Shown: positions 15,033 through 24,269, numbered from the stretch's first letter. The stretch is 64,000 nucleotides of DNA from Dyella kyungheensis (GCF_016905005.1 NZ_JADIKC010000002.1:248001-312000); one strand, 5' to 3'. A program made the numbers and translations. Notes: generated from the sequence alone by a model not told the origin.

Positions 15033-16150
15033 GCGGCGCGCTCCCGGAATGGAAAGCGAAGTTCCACCCGCGTGCCGCCTTCTTCCTTGCGATGCAGCTC
15101 CAGTGAAGCGTTGGCGCCGAACAGCATGTCCAGGCGCGTGCGCGTGTTGCCCAGGCCCAGACCGTCCTTGGCGCCATCGGCGGGCAGGCCGATGCCGTCG
15201 TCGTCCACGCGCAGCAGCAGATCGTCGCCATCGCGGCGCGTCACCACGCGCAGCGTGCCGCGTTCGGTCTTGTCCAGCAGGCCGTGGCGCAGCGCATTCT
15301 CCACCAGCGGTTGCAGGATCATGTTCGGCACCAGGGCGCGCATGGTGTCGGGAGATACGTCCAGGTGCGTGGTGAGGCGGTCCTGGAAGCGAACCTGCTG
15401 GATGCCGAGATAGCAGGTGAGAAATTCCACTTCGCGCGACAACGGCACTTGTTGTGCGTGTCGTTCTTCCAGCGTGAGGCGCAGGAAGTCGCTGAGCCGC
15501 GCAATCATCTGGCGCGCCTGCACCGGATCGGCCAAGGCCAGCGCGGAAATCGCGTTGAGCGTGTTGAACAGGAAATGCGGTTGCAGTTGCACGCGCAAGG
15601 TCTGCAGCTGCGACTGTACCAGCTGCGTTTCCAGCTGCGAATTGCGCAGGCGCTCGTCGCGCAGGCGTCGCTGCGAATCGATCGCGCGCAGCACCACCAG
15701 CATCACGCCGTAGGTGATCCAGCTGAGATGGAAGTTATAGGCGAACTGCATGCGCGCGAACGCGCCGAAGGTGATGTCAGGCCGGGAGGCGGGCGGTCCG
15801 ACCAACGTCCAGTAGATGCACAGCACCACCATCACTTCGAGCGCGGCAAGCAGGATGCTGCTGGGCGCGTGCACGGCCCAGAAGCGGCTCCAGCCGCCAC
15901 CGCCGCCTTGCGTACCGAGCCACGCCACCAGTGGCGTGAGCAACATCCACAGATAGGCGTTGGTGAGGTTCCAGGTCAGCGGGCGAATCCAGGTGTAGAC
16001 CTCGCCCTCGCTGATCATCGAGATCACCGAGCTGGCCGTATAGGAGAGCGCCAGCAGCGTCCAGAAGGCGAAAACCAGCCCCCAGATCTTCCAACGTGGC
16101 GCGGTCATAAGGTCGGACACCGGAACCTCGCAGGCATGCGTTGCCGCCAT
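15029..16150 (-). CDS. LytS/YehU-type sensor histidine kinase
   Basis: A 373-residue membrane kinase. Several membrane segments (residues ~20-160) precede a coiled linker (RNSQLETQLVQSQLQTLRVQ), then the His_kinase (PF06580) motif LQPHFLFNTLNAIS with the phospho-histidine, the N box ILQPLVENALRHGL, DDDGIGLP and GLGLGNTRTRL. The signal sensed is unknown because there is no recognised periplasmic sensor domain. It is co-translated with the LytTR regulator. The start could also be the in-frame ATG at 16108. Confidence 0.93.
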   Translation of the reverse strand: MAATHACEVPVSDLMTAPRWKIWGLVFAFWTLLALSYTASSVISMISEGEVYTWIRPLTWNLTNAYLWMLLTPLVAWLGTQGGGGGWSRFWAVHAPSSILLAALEVMVVLCIYWTLVGPPASRPDITFGAFARMQFAYNFHLSWITYGVMLVVLRAIDSQRRLRDERLRNSQLETQLVQSQLQTLRVQLQPHFLFNTLNAISALALADPVQARQMIARLSDFLRLTLEERHAQQVPLSREVEFLTCYLGIQQVRFQDRLTTHLDVSPDTMRALVPNMILQPLVENALRHGLLDKTERGTLRVVTRRDGDDLLLRVDDDGIGLPADGAKDGLGLGNTRTRLDMLFGANASLELHRKEEGGTRVELRFPFRERAA

Positions 16151-16231
16151 GAACTTGCATAGTCTGGGTGTCCGCCGGCGGCGGCGACAGTGCCTGAAGG
16201 CATCAATGGCGCAGCCTTGCCCAAGCCAGCA

Positions 16232-17200
16232 TCAACCGGCGGAACAGGCCGCTGCCGCAGTCACGAGTCGGTCGCCCAGGCGGGCGAGCCAGGGTGCCAA
16301 TGACACTTTCCACATGCGGTTGCTGTTCGCGTTGGCGGCCGCCGCCAGCGGCGCAGGCAAGGCCCGGTCGCTGGTGAAATACAGCGTGCGATGGTCGCAG
16401 CCCAGCTGGGAACCCATATTGGCCGTGCCGCCGTTCACCGTGTCGCCCAGGTCCTGCGGCGTGCTCCAGTTGTCGGCCGTATGGAAGGCAATCGCCAGGC
16501 GATAGGGCTGCTTGGGATCGTGCTTGATGCTGAAGACCATGAACGAGCGATCGGGCGCGATGGCGACATCGCGAATCTGGGCATCCTTGTCGCCCACCGC
16601 CACCACGTAAGGCGCCTGGTACTGACCGTTCTGATAGACCGTGCGCAACGGGCGCAATACGCCGTCGGGCGCACAGCCGATGTAGTAGACGCTGCGGTCC
16701 GCGGCGATGCTCGGCGCGAAAGTGCTGGTGCAGGTGTTGACGGCATCGGGCAGACGCATCGGCTCGCTCCAGCCATCGCCCTGGCGCTCGACGCGCCATA
16801 GATTCATGCCCTGGCCAACCAGCCGCTGGCCTTTGCGCACGGCGTCGAGAGCCGCACCGTTCTTCTCGACGGGGCGGTTGGAGGCGAACACCAGGAAGGA
16901 ACCGTCGGGTGCCATCGCCGGATCGCCATCGCGCCAGCGACCCGAGAACGGCGCCACTACGGGCGACGACCAGTGGCCGTCGACACGATGCGATGCCATC
17001 ACCACGGCGCCGCCTTCGGTGCCGCGCATGAAATACACCGTGTTGCCATCGGGGGTGAAGGCGGGCGAGGCATCGTCGGCGGCAGCGATGTCGCCGCCGG
17101 GAATGAATACCGTGGGTACGAGCGCCGGCCGATCGATCGCCGGCGATGCCACCAGCGCCGATATCGCGATCAAGGCCACGCCCATCATCTGCTGCCACAT
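16232..17200 (-). CDS. PD40-repeat periplasmic protein, copy 2
   Basis: A 322-residue exported beta-propeller protein. Blades include FTPDGNTVYFMRGTEG, MAPDGSFLVFASNRPV, IAADRSVYYIGCAPDG, IAPDRSFMVFSIKHDP and LGCDHRTLYFTSDRAL. It aligns blade for blade with the protein at 13157-14134. Start 17200 (MWQQMMGVALIAIS) gives a good signal peptide with GGAGTGAG 8 bases upstream; an upstream in-frame ATG (17260) does not. It lies directly upstream of the LytS gene on the same strand. Confidence 0.85.
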   Translation of the reverse strand: MWQQMMGVALIAISALVASPAIDRPALVPTVFIPGGDIAAADDASPAFTPDGNTVYFMRGTEGGAVVMASHRVDGHWSSPVVAPFSGRWRDGDPAMAPDGSFLVFASNRPVEKNGAALDAVRKGQRLVGQGMNLWRVERQGDGWSEPMRLPDAVNTCTSTFAPSIAADRSVYYIGCAPDGVLRPLRTVYQNGQYQAPYVVAVGDKDAQIRDVAIAPDRSFMVFSIKHDPKQPYRLAIAFHTADNWSTPQDLGDTVNGGTANMGSQLGCDHRTLYFTSDRALPAPLAAAANANSNRMWKVSLAPWLARLGDRLVTAAAACSAG

Positions 17201-17339
17201 GCTGCTCACTCCGACATCCGCACGATTGGGGACACCGTGCAAACGTAGGGCGGAAGTCATGTGCCGTCGCCACTTTTGTGACTACCGGTAGCAGCGCTGC
17301 CACGAGCGGCAAGCTGCCACGTACGGCCGGTTGCAGGCG

Positions 17340-18104
17340 CTACCAGTCGATGCGTTGCCGGTCGCGGAAGAAGCTGCCGTTGAGCGCGGGGCGCGACGGC
17401 AGCATGGCAGCCCAGACGATGCCGGCCGCGCCTTCGGCCACCGGGCGTCCGCCGTGGCCGCCCATGTCGGTGGCGACCCAGCCGGGGCACACCGCGTTGA
17501 CGAGGATGCCGCTGCCCGCCAGTTCCGCCGCCAGCATGCGCGTGTGGCTGTTGAGCGCGGCCTTGGACACGCGATAGGCAGGGCAGCTGGAACCGTCGCT
17601 GTCGATGGCGCCACAGCCGCTGGAGACGTTCACGATGCGGCCGTAGCCATGCCGCTGCATCAGCGGAAGCATCGCCTCGGTGAGCTGCCAGGCACCGAGC
17701 AGGTTGGTTTCCAGCGCCTGCCGCACCAGGCCAAGATCGACCGACGATGCCTGGTTGTCGACATCGAAGTACGCGCCGGCGTTGTTGATCAGGATATCCA
17801 GCCGACCGTATTCGCCGTCGATGCGTGCCGCGAGTTCTCCGACACATTGCGTCGAGGTGACATCCAAGGGCACCGCGATGACGTTGCCGCCTTCGCGGCG
17901 CAATTGCCGCGCGGCCTTCTCGCCGGCCAGTGGGCGGCGCGCGCCCAGCAGCACGGTCACGCCTTCGGCGGCGAGCTGGCGCGAGATTTCGAAACCCAGC
18001 CCGCGATTGCCGCCGCTGACCAGGGCAATGCGCTGTGACGGCTCCGGGTCGGCCGCCGCCGCGCGACGTCGTGAAGGCCTCCCCGGAAACGCCACCGCGT
18101 TCAT
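17340..18104 (-). CDS. SDR family oxidoreductase, fourth gene of the efflux operon
   Basis: A 254-residue short-chain dehydrogenase. The cofactor motif is SGGNRGLGF (TGxxxGxG type), followed by NNAG, a catalytic serine in NVSSGCG and Y-x-x-x-K as YRVSK. It has the CPGWVATDMGG loop typical of carbonyl-reductase-like SDRs. The start ATG 18104 overlaps the stop of the outer-membrane factor gene (ATGA), so it is co-translated with the RND pump. NAD(P)H-dependent reduction of a toxic carbonyl or quinone exported by, or inducing, the pump is a reasonable inference. Confidence 0.88.
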   Translation of the reverse strand: MNAVAFPGRPSRRRAAAADPEPSQRIALVSGGNRGLGFEISRQLAAEGVTVLLGARRPLAGEKAARQLRREGGNVIAVPLDVTSTQCVGELAARIDGEYGRLDILINNAGAYFDVDNQASSVDLGLVRQALETNLLGAWQLTEAMLPLMQRHGYGRIVNVSSGCGAIDSDGSSCPAYRVSKAALNSHTRMLAAELAGSGILVNAVCPGWVATDMGGHGGRPVAEGAAGIVWAAMLPSRPALNGSFFRDRQRIDW

Positions 18105-19687
18105 GGCGTCGCGGCCAACTGGTCGCAACGCTCGGTGGCGCAAGCCTGCCAGCCACCGCCCAGCGCCTTGTACACCGACACGGCACGCAGGTTGATCGCA
18201 GCCTGCGCATCGGCCAGCGCATCCTCGGCTTCCAGCTGCGTGCGCTCGGCATCGAGCAACAGCAGAAAGTCGGCGGCGCCTTCGTTGTAACGGATGCGCG
18301 CAAGATCGGCGGCGTGACGGCTGTTGGTCACCTGATCCTGCAGCTTGAGCACGCGCTCGCGTTGCAGGTTGTAGCCGACGATGGCGTTGTCCACGTCTTC
18401 CACCGCCTGCAGCACGGTGCGCTGGTAGCTCGCCAGGGCGGCATCGGAACGCGCCTCGCTGGCCTTCACGTTGGAACGCACGCGCTGCACGTTGAGGCCC
18501 GACCAGGTGATGCTCGGTGCGATCGACCAGGCGCGCGATTGCGCCCCGCCGAAGTCGTTGCTGCGACCGGCGAGGAAGCCGAGGAATCCACCGAGCTGGA
18601 TGTGCGGGTAGTAATCCGCCTTGGCCACGCCGATGCGCGCATTGGCGGCGGCCAGTTCGCGCTCGGCGATACGGATGTCCGGGCGGCGTTGCAGCATGTC
18701 ACCCGCGTTGCCGATATCCAGCGCCACATCGATCGGCTTGAAGCCCTTCGGCGAGACATCGATGTCCAGTTCACCCGGACGCTCGCCCAGCAGCACGGCC
18801 AGGCGCGAGGTGTCGTTCTGGGCCATCGTCTGCAGCGTGGGCAGCTGTGCTTCGACGAAGTTCAGCCGGGCGGTAGCGCTTGCGACGTCCTGCTCCGAGC
18901 CCGTGCCGATATCCGAACGTGCGTGGATAAGACGCAGCGACTCGCGCTGGTTCTCGATGTCGCGATTGGCCACATCGATGCGCAGCTGCACGCCACGCAG
19001 GTCGAAGTAGTAACGCGCGACTTCCGCGAACAACGTGACCTGCGCATCCTGCAACGACGCTTCGCTGGCGCCGGCATCGGCACGCGCGGCTTCCACCGAG
19101 CGACGCACGCCGCCGAACAGATCGATCTCCCAGCTGGCATCGAATCCGGCCTGGTAGCTGGTGATGGTGGTGCGCTGGTCGGTGAAGCCGGGCTGCTGCT
19201 CGCGGGCACGCGAGTAGTTCACGCCGGTTTCCACATCGGGGATCTGCTGCGACTTCGCCACGCCGAGTAGGGCGCGGGATTCACGCAGGCGTGCATAGGC
19301 GATCTTCAGGTCGGGGCTGTTCGCCGCCGCGCGCTGGATCAATGCTTCCAGCGTGGGATCGTTGAACTGCTTCCACCATTGCGCCTGGAACGTCTGCGTG
19401 GACTCCTGCGCATTGACGCCTTGCAGCGCCACCGGCTTCTCCTGCGGCGCGTGGTAGTCGGGACCGACACTGACGCAGCCGGACAGCATGATGGCGGCGG
19501 CAATGGCGGTGACTTTCTTGGCGGTGTTGCGGCGGGACACGGGCTCGCAGGCGCAGTCGTCGGCCAGGGCGAAATCCATGTGGCCAACGCCCGAACCGAG
19601 GGTGTCGCTGGAGCGGCCCCTCACCCCGGCCCTCTCCCCGGCGGGGAGAGGGAGAAGTGCGGTTTTGAGGTTCTTGAAGAACGGCAT
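18101..19687 (-). CDS. RND efflux outer-membrane factor (NodT/OprN-type lipoprotein) with an unusual N-terminal extension
   Basis: A 528-residue outer-membrane channel. After the lipobox LSGC and GPDYHAP come the two OEP repeats (about residues 100-290 and 310-520) with long coiled coils, including the SWEIDLFGGVRRS and RRPDIRIAERELAAANARIGVAKA signatures of NodT-type factors. The normal signal peptide (SRRNTAKKVTAIAAAIMLSGC) starts only near residue 51. The ATG at 19687, one base after the RND stop and with GAGGAG upstream, adds an N-terminal segment that includes PLPAGERAGVRG, the translation of an inserted palindromic repeat. A GTG at 19540 would give a conventional lipoprotein. Confidence 0.9.
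   Translation of the reverse strand: MPFFKNLKTALLPLPAGERAGVRGRSSDTLGSGVGHMDFALADDCACEPVSRRNTAKKVTAIAAAIMLSGCVSVGPDYHAPQEKPVALQGVNAQESTQTFQAQWWKQFNDPTLEALIQRAAANSPDLKIAYARLRESRALLGVAKSQQIPDVETGVNYSRAREQQPGFTDQRTTITSYQAGFDASWEIDLFGGVRRSVEAARADAGASEASLQDAQVTLFAEVARYYFDLRGVQLRIDVANRDIENQRESLRLIHARSDIGTGSEQDVASATARLNFVEAQLPTLQTMAQNDTSRLAVLLGERPGELDIDVSPKGFKPIDVALDIGNAGDMLQRRPDIRIAERELAAANARIGVAKADYYPHIQLGGFLGFLAGRSNDFGGAQSRAWSIAPSITWSGLNVQRVRSNVKASEARSDAALASYQRTVLQAVEDVDNAIVGYNLQRERVLKLQDQVTNSRHAADLARIRYNEGAADFLLLLDAERTQLEAEDALADAQAAINLRAVSVYKALGGGWQACATERCDQLAATP
19617..19656 (-). repeat. REP-like palindrome inside the outer-membrane factor gene
   Basis: CCCTCTCCCC (19630-19639) and GGGGAGAGGG (19643-19652) form a perfect 10-bp stem with a 3-nt loop, flanked by CCCCTCACCCCGGC. 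This resembles the widespread proteobacterial REP-like palindrome normally found between genes. Here it is in frame and encodes PLPAGERAGVRG. Confidence 0.75.
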
Positions 19688-19688
19688 A

Positions 19689-22600
19689 TCAATGCTCCTC
19701 GATAAGGTTGCTGTCCTGCGCAAGGCGGGCAGCCTTGCGGGCGCGGCGGCGTTCGCTCACGCGTTCGCCCCAGCCGCGGACCAGCACATAGAACAGCGGC
19801 GTAAAGATCAGGCCGAAGAAGGTGACGCCCAGCATGCCGGCAAACACCGCCACACCCATCGCATGACGCATCTCCGCACCCGCACCGTGCGAGGTCACCA
19901 GCGGCACCACGCCCATGATGAAAGCGAACGAGGTCATCAGGATCGGGCGCAGTCGCAGGCGAGCCGCTTCCAACACCGCCTGGGTGCGGTCCATGCCTTC
20001 GAGGATCTGCGCTTCGCGGGCAAACTCGACGATCAGGATCGCGTTCTTGCACGCCAGGCCCACCAGCACGATCAAACCGATCTGGGTGAAGATGTTGTTG
20101 TCGCCACCGGTCATCCACACGCCCGAGATGGCAGACAACAGCACCATCGGCACGATCAGGATCACCGCCAGCGGCAGCAGCAGGCTTTCGTACAGCGAGG
20201 CGAGCACCAGGAACACCAGCAGCACGCACAACGGGAACACCAGTACCGCGGTATTGCCGGCGAGGATCTGCTGATAGGTCAGCTCGGTCCATTCGAACGT
20301 CATGCCGTTGGGCAGGTTGTCCTTGGCCAGCTTTTCAATCGCCGCCTGCGCCTGACCGCTGCTGAAGCCCGGTGCCGGTCCGCCGTTGATCTCGGCAGTC
20401 GGATAACCGTTGTAGTGCTGCACGCGATCCGGACCCACGGTCTGGTTCACCGTGAGGAAGGAACCCAACGGAATCATCTCGCCCGTCGAGCTGCGCGTCT
20501 TCAGGCCCAGGATGTCCTGCGGCTCGTGACGGAAGCCCGGCTCGGCTGAAACGTTCACTTGGTACGTGCGACCGAAACGGTTGAAGTCGTTGACGTAAAG
20601 CGAACCGAGGTACGCCTGCATGGTCTGGTAGACATCGGCCAGATCCACGCCTTCGGCCTTGGCCTTCTCGCGGTCCACGTCCGCATCGATCTGCGGCACG
20701 CTCACCTGGTAGCTGGAGAACAGGCCCGCCAGCGTGGGCACCTGGGTGCTTGCCTGGACCAGGTTCTGCGTCTGCTTGTACAGCTCCTCGAAGCCCGCAT
20801 CCGAACGGTCTTCCACCTGCAGGCGGAAGCCACCGATGGTGCCAAGGCCGTTCACCGGCGGCGGCGGGAAGATCGCGATATACGCGTCCTGGATACCGGC
20901 GTACTTCTGCTGCAGGGCCGCGGTGATCGCACCGGCCGACAGCGACGCATCGCGGCGTTCCTCGAACGGCTTGAGCGTCACGAACACGATGCCGGAGTTG
21001 GTGCTGTTGGTGAAACCGTTGATCGACAGACCCGGGAACGCCACCGCGCTTTCCACGCCCGGCTGCTTGAGCGCAATGTCGCTCATGCGGCGGATCACGT
21101 CTTCCGAACGATCAAGCGAGGCGGCATCCGGCAGCTGCGCGAACGACACCAGGTATTGCTTGTCCTGCGGCGGCACGAAACCGGTCGGCACGTGGGCGAA
21201 GCCGAACAGGCCAAGCAACACCAGACCGCCATAGATGATCAGCGCGATCGAACCCGAGCGAAGGATGCGCTTCACGCCACCGACGTAACGGTTCGCACTG
21301 CTGATGAACAAGCGGTTGAACGGACGGAACACCCAGCCGAAGGCGCGATCGATCAGCAGGCTCAACTTGTCCTTCGGCGCATCGCGATCCTTGAGCAGCA
21401 GGGCAGCCAGTGCCGGGCTGAGGGTGAGCGAGTTGAACGCAGAGATCACGGTGGAGATGGCGATGGTCAGCGCGAACTGGCGATAGAACTGACCGGTCAG
21501 GCCGCTGATGAACGCTGCCGGCACGAACACCGCGCACAGCACCAGCGCCGTAGCCACGATGGGTCCGGTCACTTCGTTCATCGCCTTGCGTGTGGCCTCC
21601 TTGGGAGAGAGTCCGTGCTCGATATGTCGCTCGACGTTCTCCACCACCACGATGGCGTCGTCGACCACGATGCCGATCGCCAGCACCAGTCCGAACAACG
21701 ACAGCGCGTTGAGCGAAAAGCCCGCCATCAGCATCACGGCGAACGTACCGATCAAGGACACCGGCACGGCGACCAGCGGGATGATCGAGGCGCGCCACGT
21801 CTGCAGGAACAGGATCACCACCAGCACGACCAGCGCGATGGCTTCGAACAGCGTATGCACCACCGCTTCGATCGAACCGCGCACGAACACGGTCGGGTCG
21901 TAGACGATCTTGTAATCCACACCCTGCGGGAAATCCTTCTTCAGATCCGCCATCAGGCCGCGGACTTCATCGGAGATCTGGATCGCGTTGGAACCCGGAC
22001 GCTGGAAGATCGGCAACGCCACCGCCGGCTGGTTGTTGAGCAGGCTGCGCAACGCGTAGTTGTTCGAACCCAGTTCCACGCGGGCCACATCACGCAGATG
22101 CGTGAACGAACCGTCGGCATCCTTGCGCACGATGATATTGAGGAAGTCTTCCTCGGTGATCAGTCGGCCCTGCGTATTGATGTTGAGCTGGAAAGCGGAG
22201 TTGGTCGGACCCGGCGGTGCATTCAGTGCACCAGCCGCGACGGTGATGTTCTGCTCCTGGATCGCATGCACCACATCGCCCGTGGTGAGCTGGCGCGACG
22301 CCAGTCGCTGCGGATCGAGCCACACGCGCATGGAGTACTCGCCGGCACCGAAGATCTGCACGTCGCCGACGCCATCGAGGCGGGCCAGCTGATCCTTGAT
22401 GTGCAGGCGCGCATAGTTCGACAGATACAGCATGTCGTAGCGCTGATCCGGCGAGATCAGATGCACCACCATGGTGAGGTCGGGCGAGCTCTTCTGCGTG
22501 GTCACGCCAAGACGCTGCACTTCCTCGGGCAGGCGCGGCTGTGCTTGCGCGACGCGGTTCTGCACCTGGACCTGGGCGTTGTCCAGGTCCGTGCCCAGCG

Positions 22601-22889
22601 CGAACGTGACGGTGAGCGTCATCGCGCCGTCGCTGGTGGACTGTGAGCTGGTGTAGAGCATGCCTTCCACGCCGTTGATCTGTTCTTCGAGCGGCGTGGC
22701 AACGGTTTCGGCGATCACCTTGGGGTTGGCGCCGGGATAGGAAGCACGCACCACCACGGTAGGCGGTACGACTTCGGGGTATTCGCTGATCGGCAGCTTG
22801 AACAGCGAAATGCTGCCCGCGATGAGGATCAGCACGGAGAGGACGCCGGCCAGAATCGGCCTGTCCACGAAGAATTGTGCGATTTTCAT
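19689..22889 (-). CDS. RND multidrug efflux permease (HAE1 family, MexF-like)
   Basis: A 1066-residue inner-membrane proton-driven pump. Visible hallmarks are FFVDRPILAGVLSVLILIAG at TM1, SEYPEVVPPTVVV, the TM4 charged motif LAIGIVVDDAIVVVENV (tandem Asp for proton relay), two large periplasmic loops and the C-terminal GGDNNIFTQIGLIVLVGLAC. Overall it reads closest to MexF/BpeF-type permeases. Start ATG 22889 begins the first transmembrane helix directly. Translation of the outer-membrane factor restarts one base after this stop. Substrates cannot be read from sequence; chloramphenicol, fluoroquinolones and trimethoprim are typical for this branch. Confidence 0.95.
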   Translation of the reverse strand: MKIAQFFVDRPILAGVLSVLILIAGSISLFKLPISEYPEVVPPTVVVRASYPGANPKVIAETVATPLEEQINGVEGMLYTSSQSTSDGAMTLTVTFALGTDLDNAQVQVQNRVAQAQPRLPEEVQRLGVTTQKSSPDLTMVVHLISPDQRYDMLYLSNYARLHIKDQLARLDGVGDVQIFGAGEYSMRVWLDPQRLASRQLTTGDVVHAIQEQNITVAAGALNAPPGPTNSAFQLNINTQGRLITEEDFLNIIVRKDADGSFTHLRDVARVELGSNNYALRSLLNNQPAVALPIFQRPGSNAIQISDEVRGLMADLKKDFPQGVDYKIVYDPTVFVRGSIEAVVHTLFEAIALVVLVVILFLQTWRASIIPLVAVPVSLIGTFAVMLMAGFSLNALSLFGLVLAIGIVVDDAIVVVENVERHIEHGLSPKEATRKAMNEVTGPIVATALVLCAVFVPAAFISGLTGQFYRQFALTIAISTVISAFNSLTLSPALAALLLKDRDAPKDKLSLLIDRAFGWVFRPFNRLFISSANRYVGGVKRILRSGSIALIIYGGLVLLGLFGFAHVPTGFVPPQDKQYLVSFAQLPDAASLDRSEDVIRRMSDIALKQPGVESAVAFPGLSINGFTNSTNSGIVFVTLKPFEERRDASLSAGAITAALQQKYAGIQDAYIAIFPPPPVNGLGTIGGFRLQVEDRSDAGFEELYKQTQNLVQASTQVPTLAGLFSSYQVSVPQIDADVDREKAKAEGVDLADVYQTMQAYLGSLYVNDFNRFGRTYQVNVSAEPGFRHEPQDILGLKTRSSTGEMIPLGSFLTVNQTVGPDRVQHYNGYPTAEINGGPAPGFSSGQAQAAIEKLAKDNLPNGMTFEWTELTYQQILAGNTAVLVFPLCVLLVFLVLASLYESLLLPLAVILIVPMVLLSAISGVWMTGGDNNIFTQIGLIVLVGLACKNAILIVEFAREAQILEGMDRTQAVLEAARLRLRPILMTSFAFIMGVVPLVTSHGAGAEMRHAMGVAVFAGMLGVTFFGLIFTPLFYVLVRGWGERVSERRRARKAARLAQDSNLIEEH

Positions 22890-23040
22890 TGCATTCGTCC
22901 TGGTTGCTCGCTGGCACCAATGCCCGCGCGAGGCGGGGACTTCCGGCGCTTTGCTTGCGTGATGCGGAGACAAAGCGTCCCTGGCCCTCGACTCCAAAGA
23001 GCGAGGGCGTTCATTTCATTTCTTGCCGATTGCTTTCCTA

Positions 23041-23072
23041 TTCGTCATCCCGGCGTACGCCGGAATGACGAA
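23041..23072. repeat. Palindromic repeat between the MFP and RND genes
   Basis: A 32-bp palindrome with a single C/A mismatch: TTCGTCAT (23041-23048) pairs with ATGACGAA (23065-23072), and the core CCGGCGTACGCCGG (23050-23063) is perfect. It starts at the base after the MFP stop codon. Elements of this type (GTCAT...GCCGG...ATGAC) are common intergenic repeats in beta- and gammaproteobacteria. It could act as an mRNA stabiliser or partial terminator between the two cistrons. Confidence 0.75.
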
Positions 23073-24269
23073 CTAAGGCTTCTGCGCGGCCTTGTTTCCG
23101 CTAGCGCCACCCGCCATCGCAATCTGCTTGCTCGGATCCAGACTGCGCGTCTCCATCGCCACCTTGGTCGGATTCACTTCCACACCCGGACGCACGTGCT
23201 GGATGCCGGCGACGATCACGGTGTCCTTGGCGTCCAGACCTTCGGTAACCACGCGCAGGCCGTCCAGTAGCGGACCGGTGACCACGCGGCGGTATTCGAC
23301 CTTGCGATCCTTGTCGACCACGTACACGTACTTGTTGCCCAGGTCGGCACCGACGGCGCGGTCGTCGACCAGTGCACGCGGCTGGCGGCTGTCGCTGCGA
23401 AGCTGGATGCGGACGTAGAGGCCCGGCGTGTAGCTGGCGTCGGCGTTGTCGAAGACGGCGCGCAGGCGGATCGTGCCGCTGCCGGCGCGAAGCTGGTTGT
23501 CGACGAAATCGACGCGGCCGCTGTGCGGAAACCCTTTTTCGTCAGCCAGTGCCATCGAGATCTGCGGCGAAGCGCCATGTTCGCGACGCTGCCGGTCGAA
23601 CTTCAGGTAGCTGTGCTCGTCGACGTCGAAGTACGCATAGATCGGAGTGACACTCACCATGCTGGTCAGCACATCGTTGCTGGTCACCAGGTTGCCCGGC
23701 GTCACCAGCGCGTTGCTTACGCGGCCATCGATCGGAGCGCGTACTTCGGTGAAGCTCAGGTTGAGCTTGGCGGCATCGAGTGCAGCGGTGGTGGAGGCCA
23801 CCTGAGCCTTGGCGCTTTGTGCCGTGGTCTGCTGACGATCCGCCTCTTCCTTGGAAATGGCGTGCTGATCGAGCAGGCGCTGGGCGCGCTCGGCATTGGA
23901 CTGGGCCAGCACCTGTTCGGCCTTGGCCTGGCCGAGATTGGCGTTCAGGCGGTCCGCCTCGGCCTGGTAGGGCCGCGGGTCGATGCGGAACAGAAGATCG
24001 CCTTTTCGCACGATCGCCCCTTCCTTGAAGTGCACCGAGTCCACATATCCGCTCACGCGAGGACGCAGCTGGATGGTGTCCACGGCCTGCAGGCGGCCGG
24101 TGAATTCGTCGGCATCGTCCACCGGGCGCACCAGCACCTGGGCGACCGTGACCGCGGGTGCCGGCGGCGGCCCGGCCTGGGCGTGGGTGTCGGCGCTATG
24201 GCCCAGCAAGGCCCAGCTGCCGCCCACCACGGCGAGGGCAAGAATGGCGAGGATCCATCGGTTTTTCAT
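23073..24269 (-). CDS. RND efflux periplasmic adaptor (membrane fusion protein, MexE-like)
   Basis: A 398-residue adaptor with an N-terminal signal/anchor (residues 1-30). The lipoyl half-motifs are RLQAVDTIQLRPRVSGYVDS and SFTEVRAPIDGRVSNALVTPGNLV, flanking an alpha-helical hairpin (LNANLGQAKAEQVLAQSNAERAQ...). A beta-barrel domain (IYAYFDVDEHSYLKF) and a membrane-proximal domain (RALVDDRAVGADLGNKYVYVV) follow. It bridges the permease and the outer-membrane factor. A GGAG lies before the ATG. It is the first gene of the operon and divergent from a LysR regulator. Confidence 0.94.
   Translation of the reverse strand: MKNRWILAILALAVVGGSWALLGHSADTHAQAGPPPAPAVTVAQVLVRPVDDADEFTGRLQAVDTIQLRPRVSGYVDSVHFKEGAIVRKGDLLFRIDPRPYQAEADRLNANLGQAKAEQVLAQSNAERAQRLLDQHAISKEEADRQQTTAQSAKAQVASTTAALDAAKLNLSFTEVRAPIDGRVSNALVTPGNLVTSNDVLTSMVSVTPIYAYFDVDEHSYLKFDRQRREHGASPQISMALADEKGFPHSGRVDFVDNQLRAGSGTIRLRAVFDNADASYTPGLYVRIQLRSDSRQPRALVDDRAVGADLGNKYVYVVDKDRKVEYRRVVTGPLLDGLRVVTEGLDAKDTVIVAGIQHVRPGVEVNPTKVAMETRSLDPSKQIAMAGGASGNKAAQKP

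Noticed and set aside
20559..22646. A 695-codon plus-strand frame opposite the RND permease
   Set aside because: The composition is His/Arg/Gln-rich shadow coding; the minus-strand permease is full length with all family motifs.
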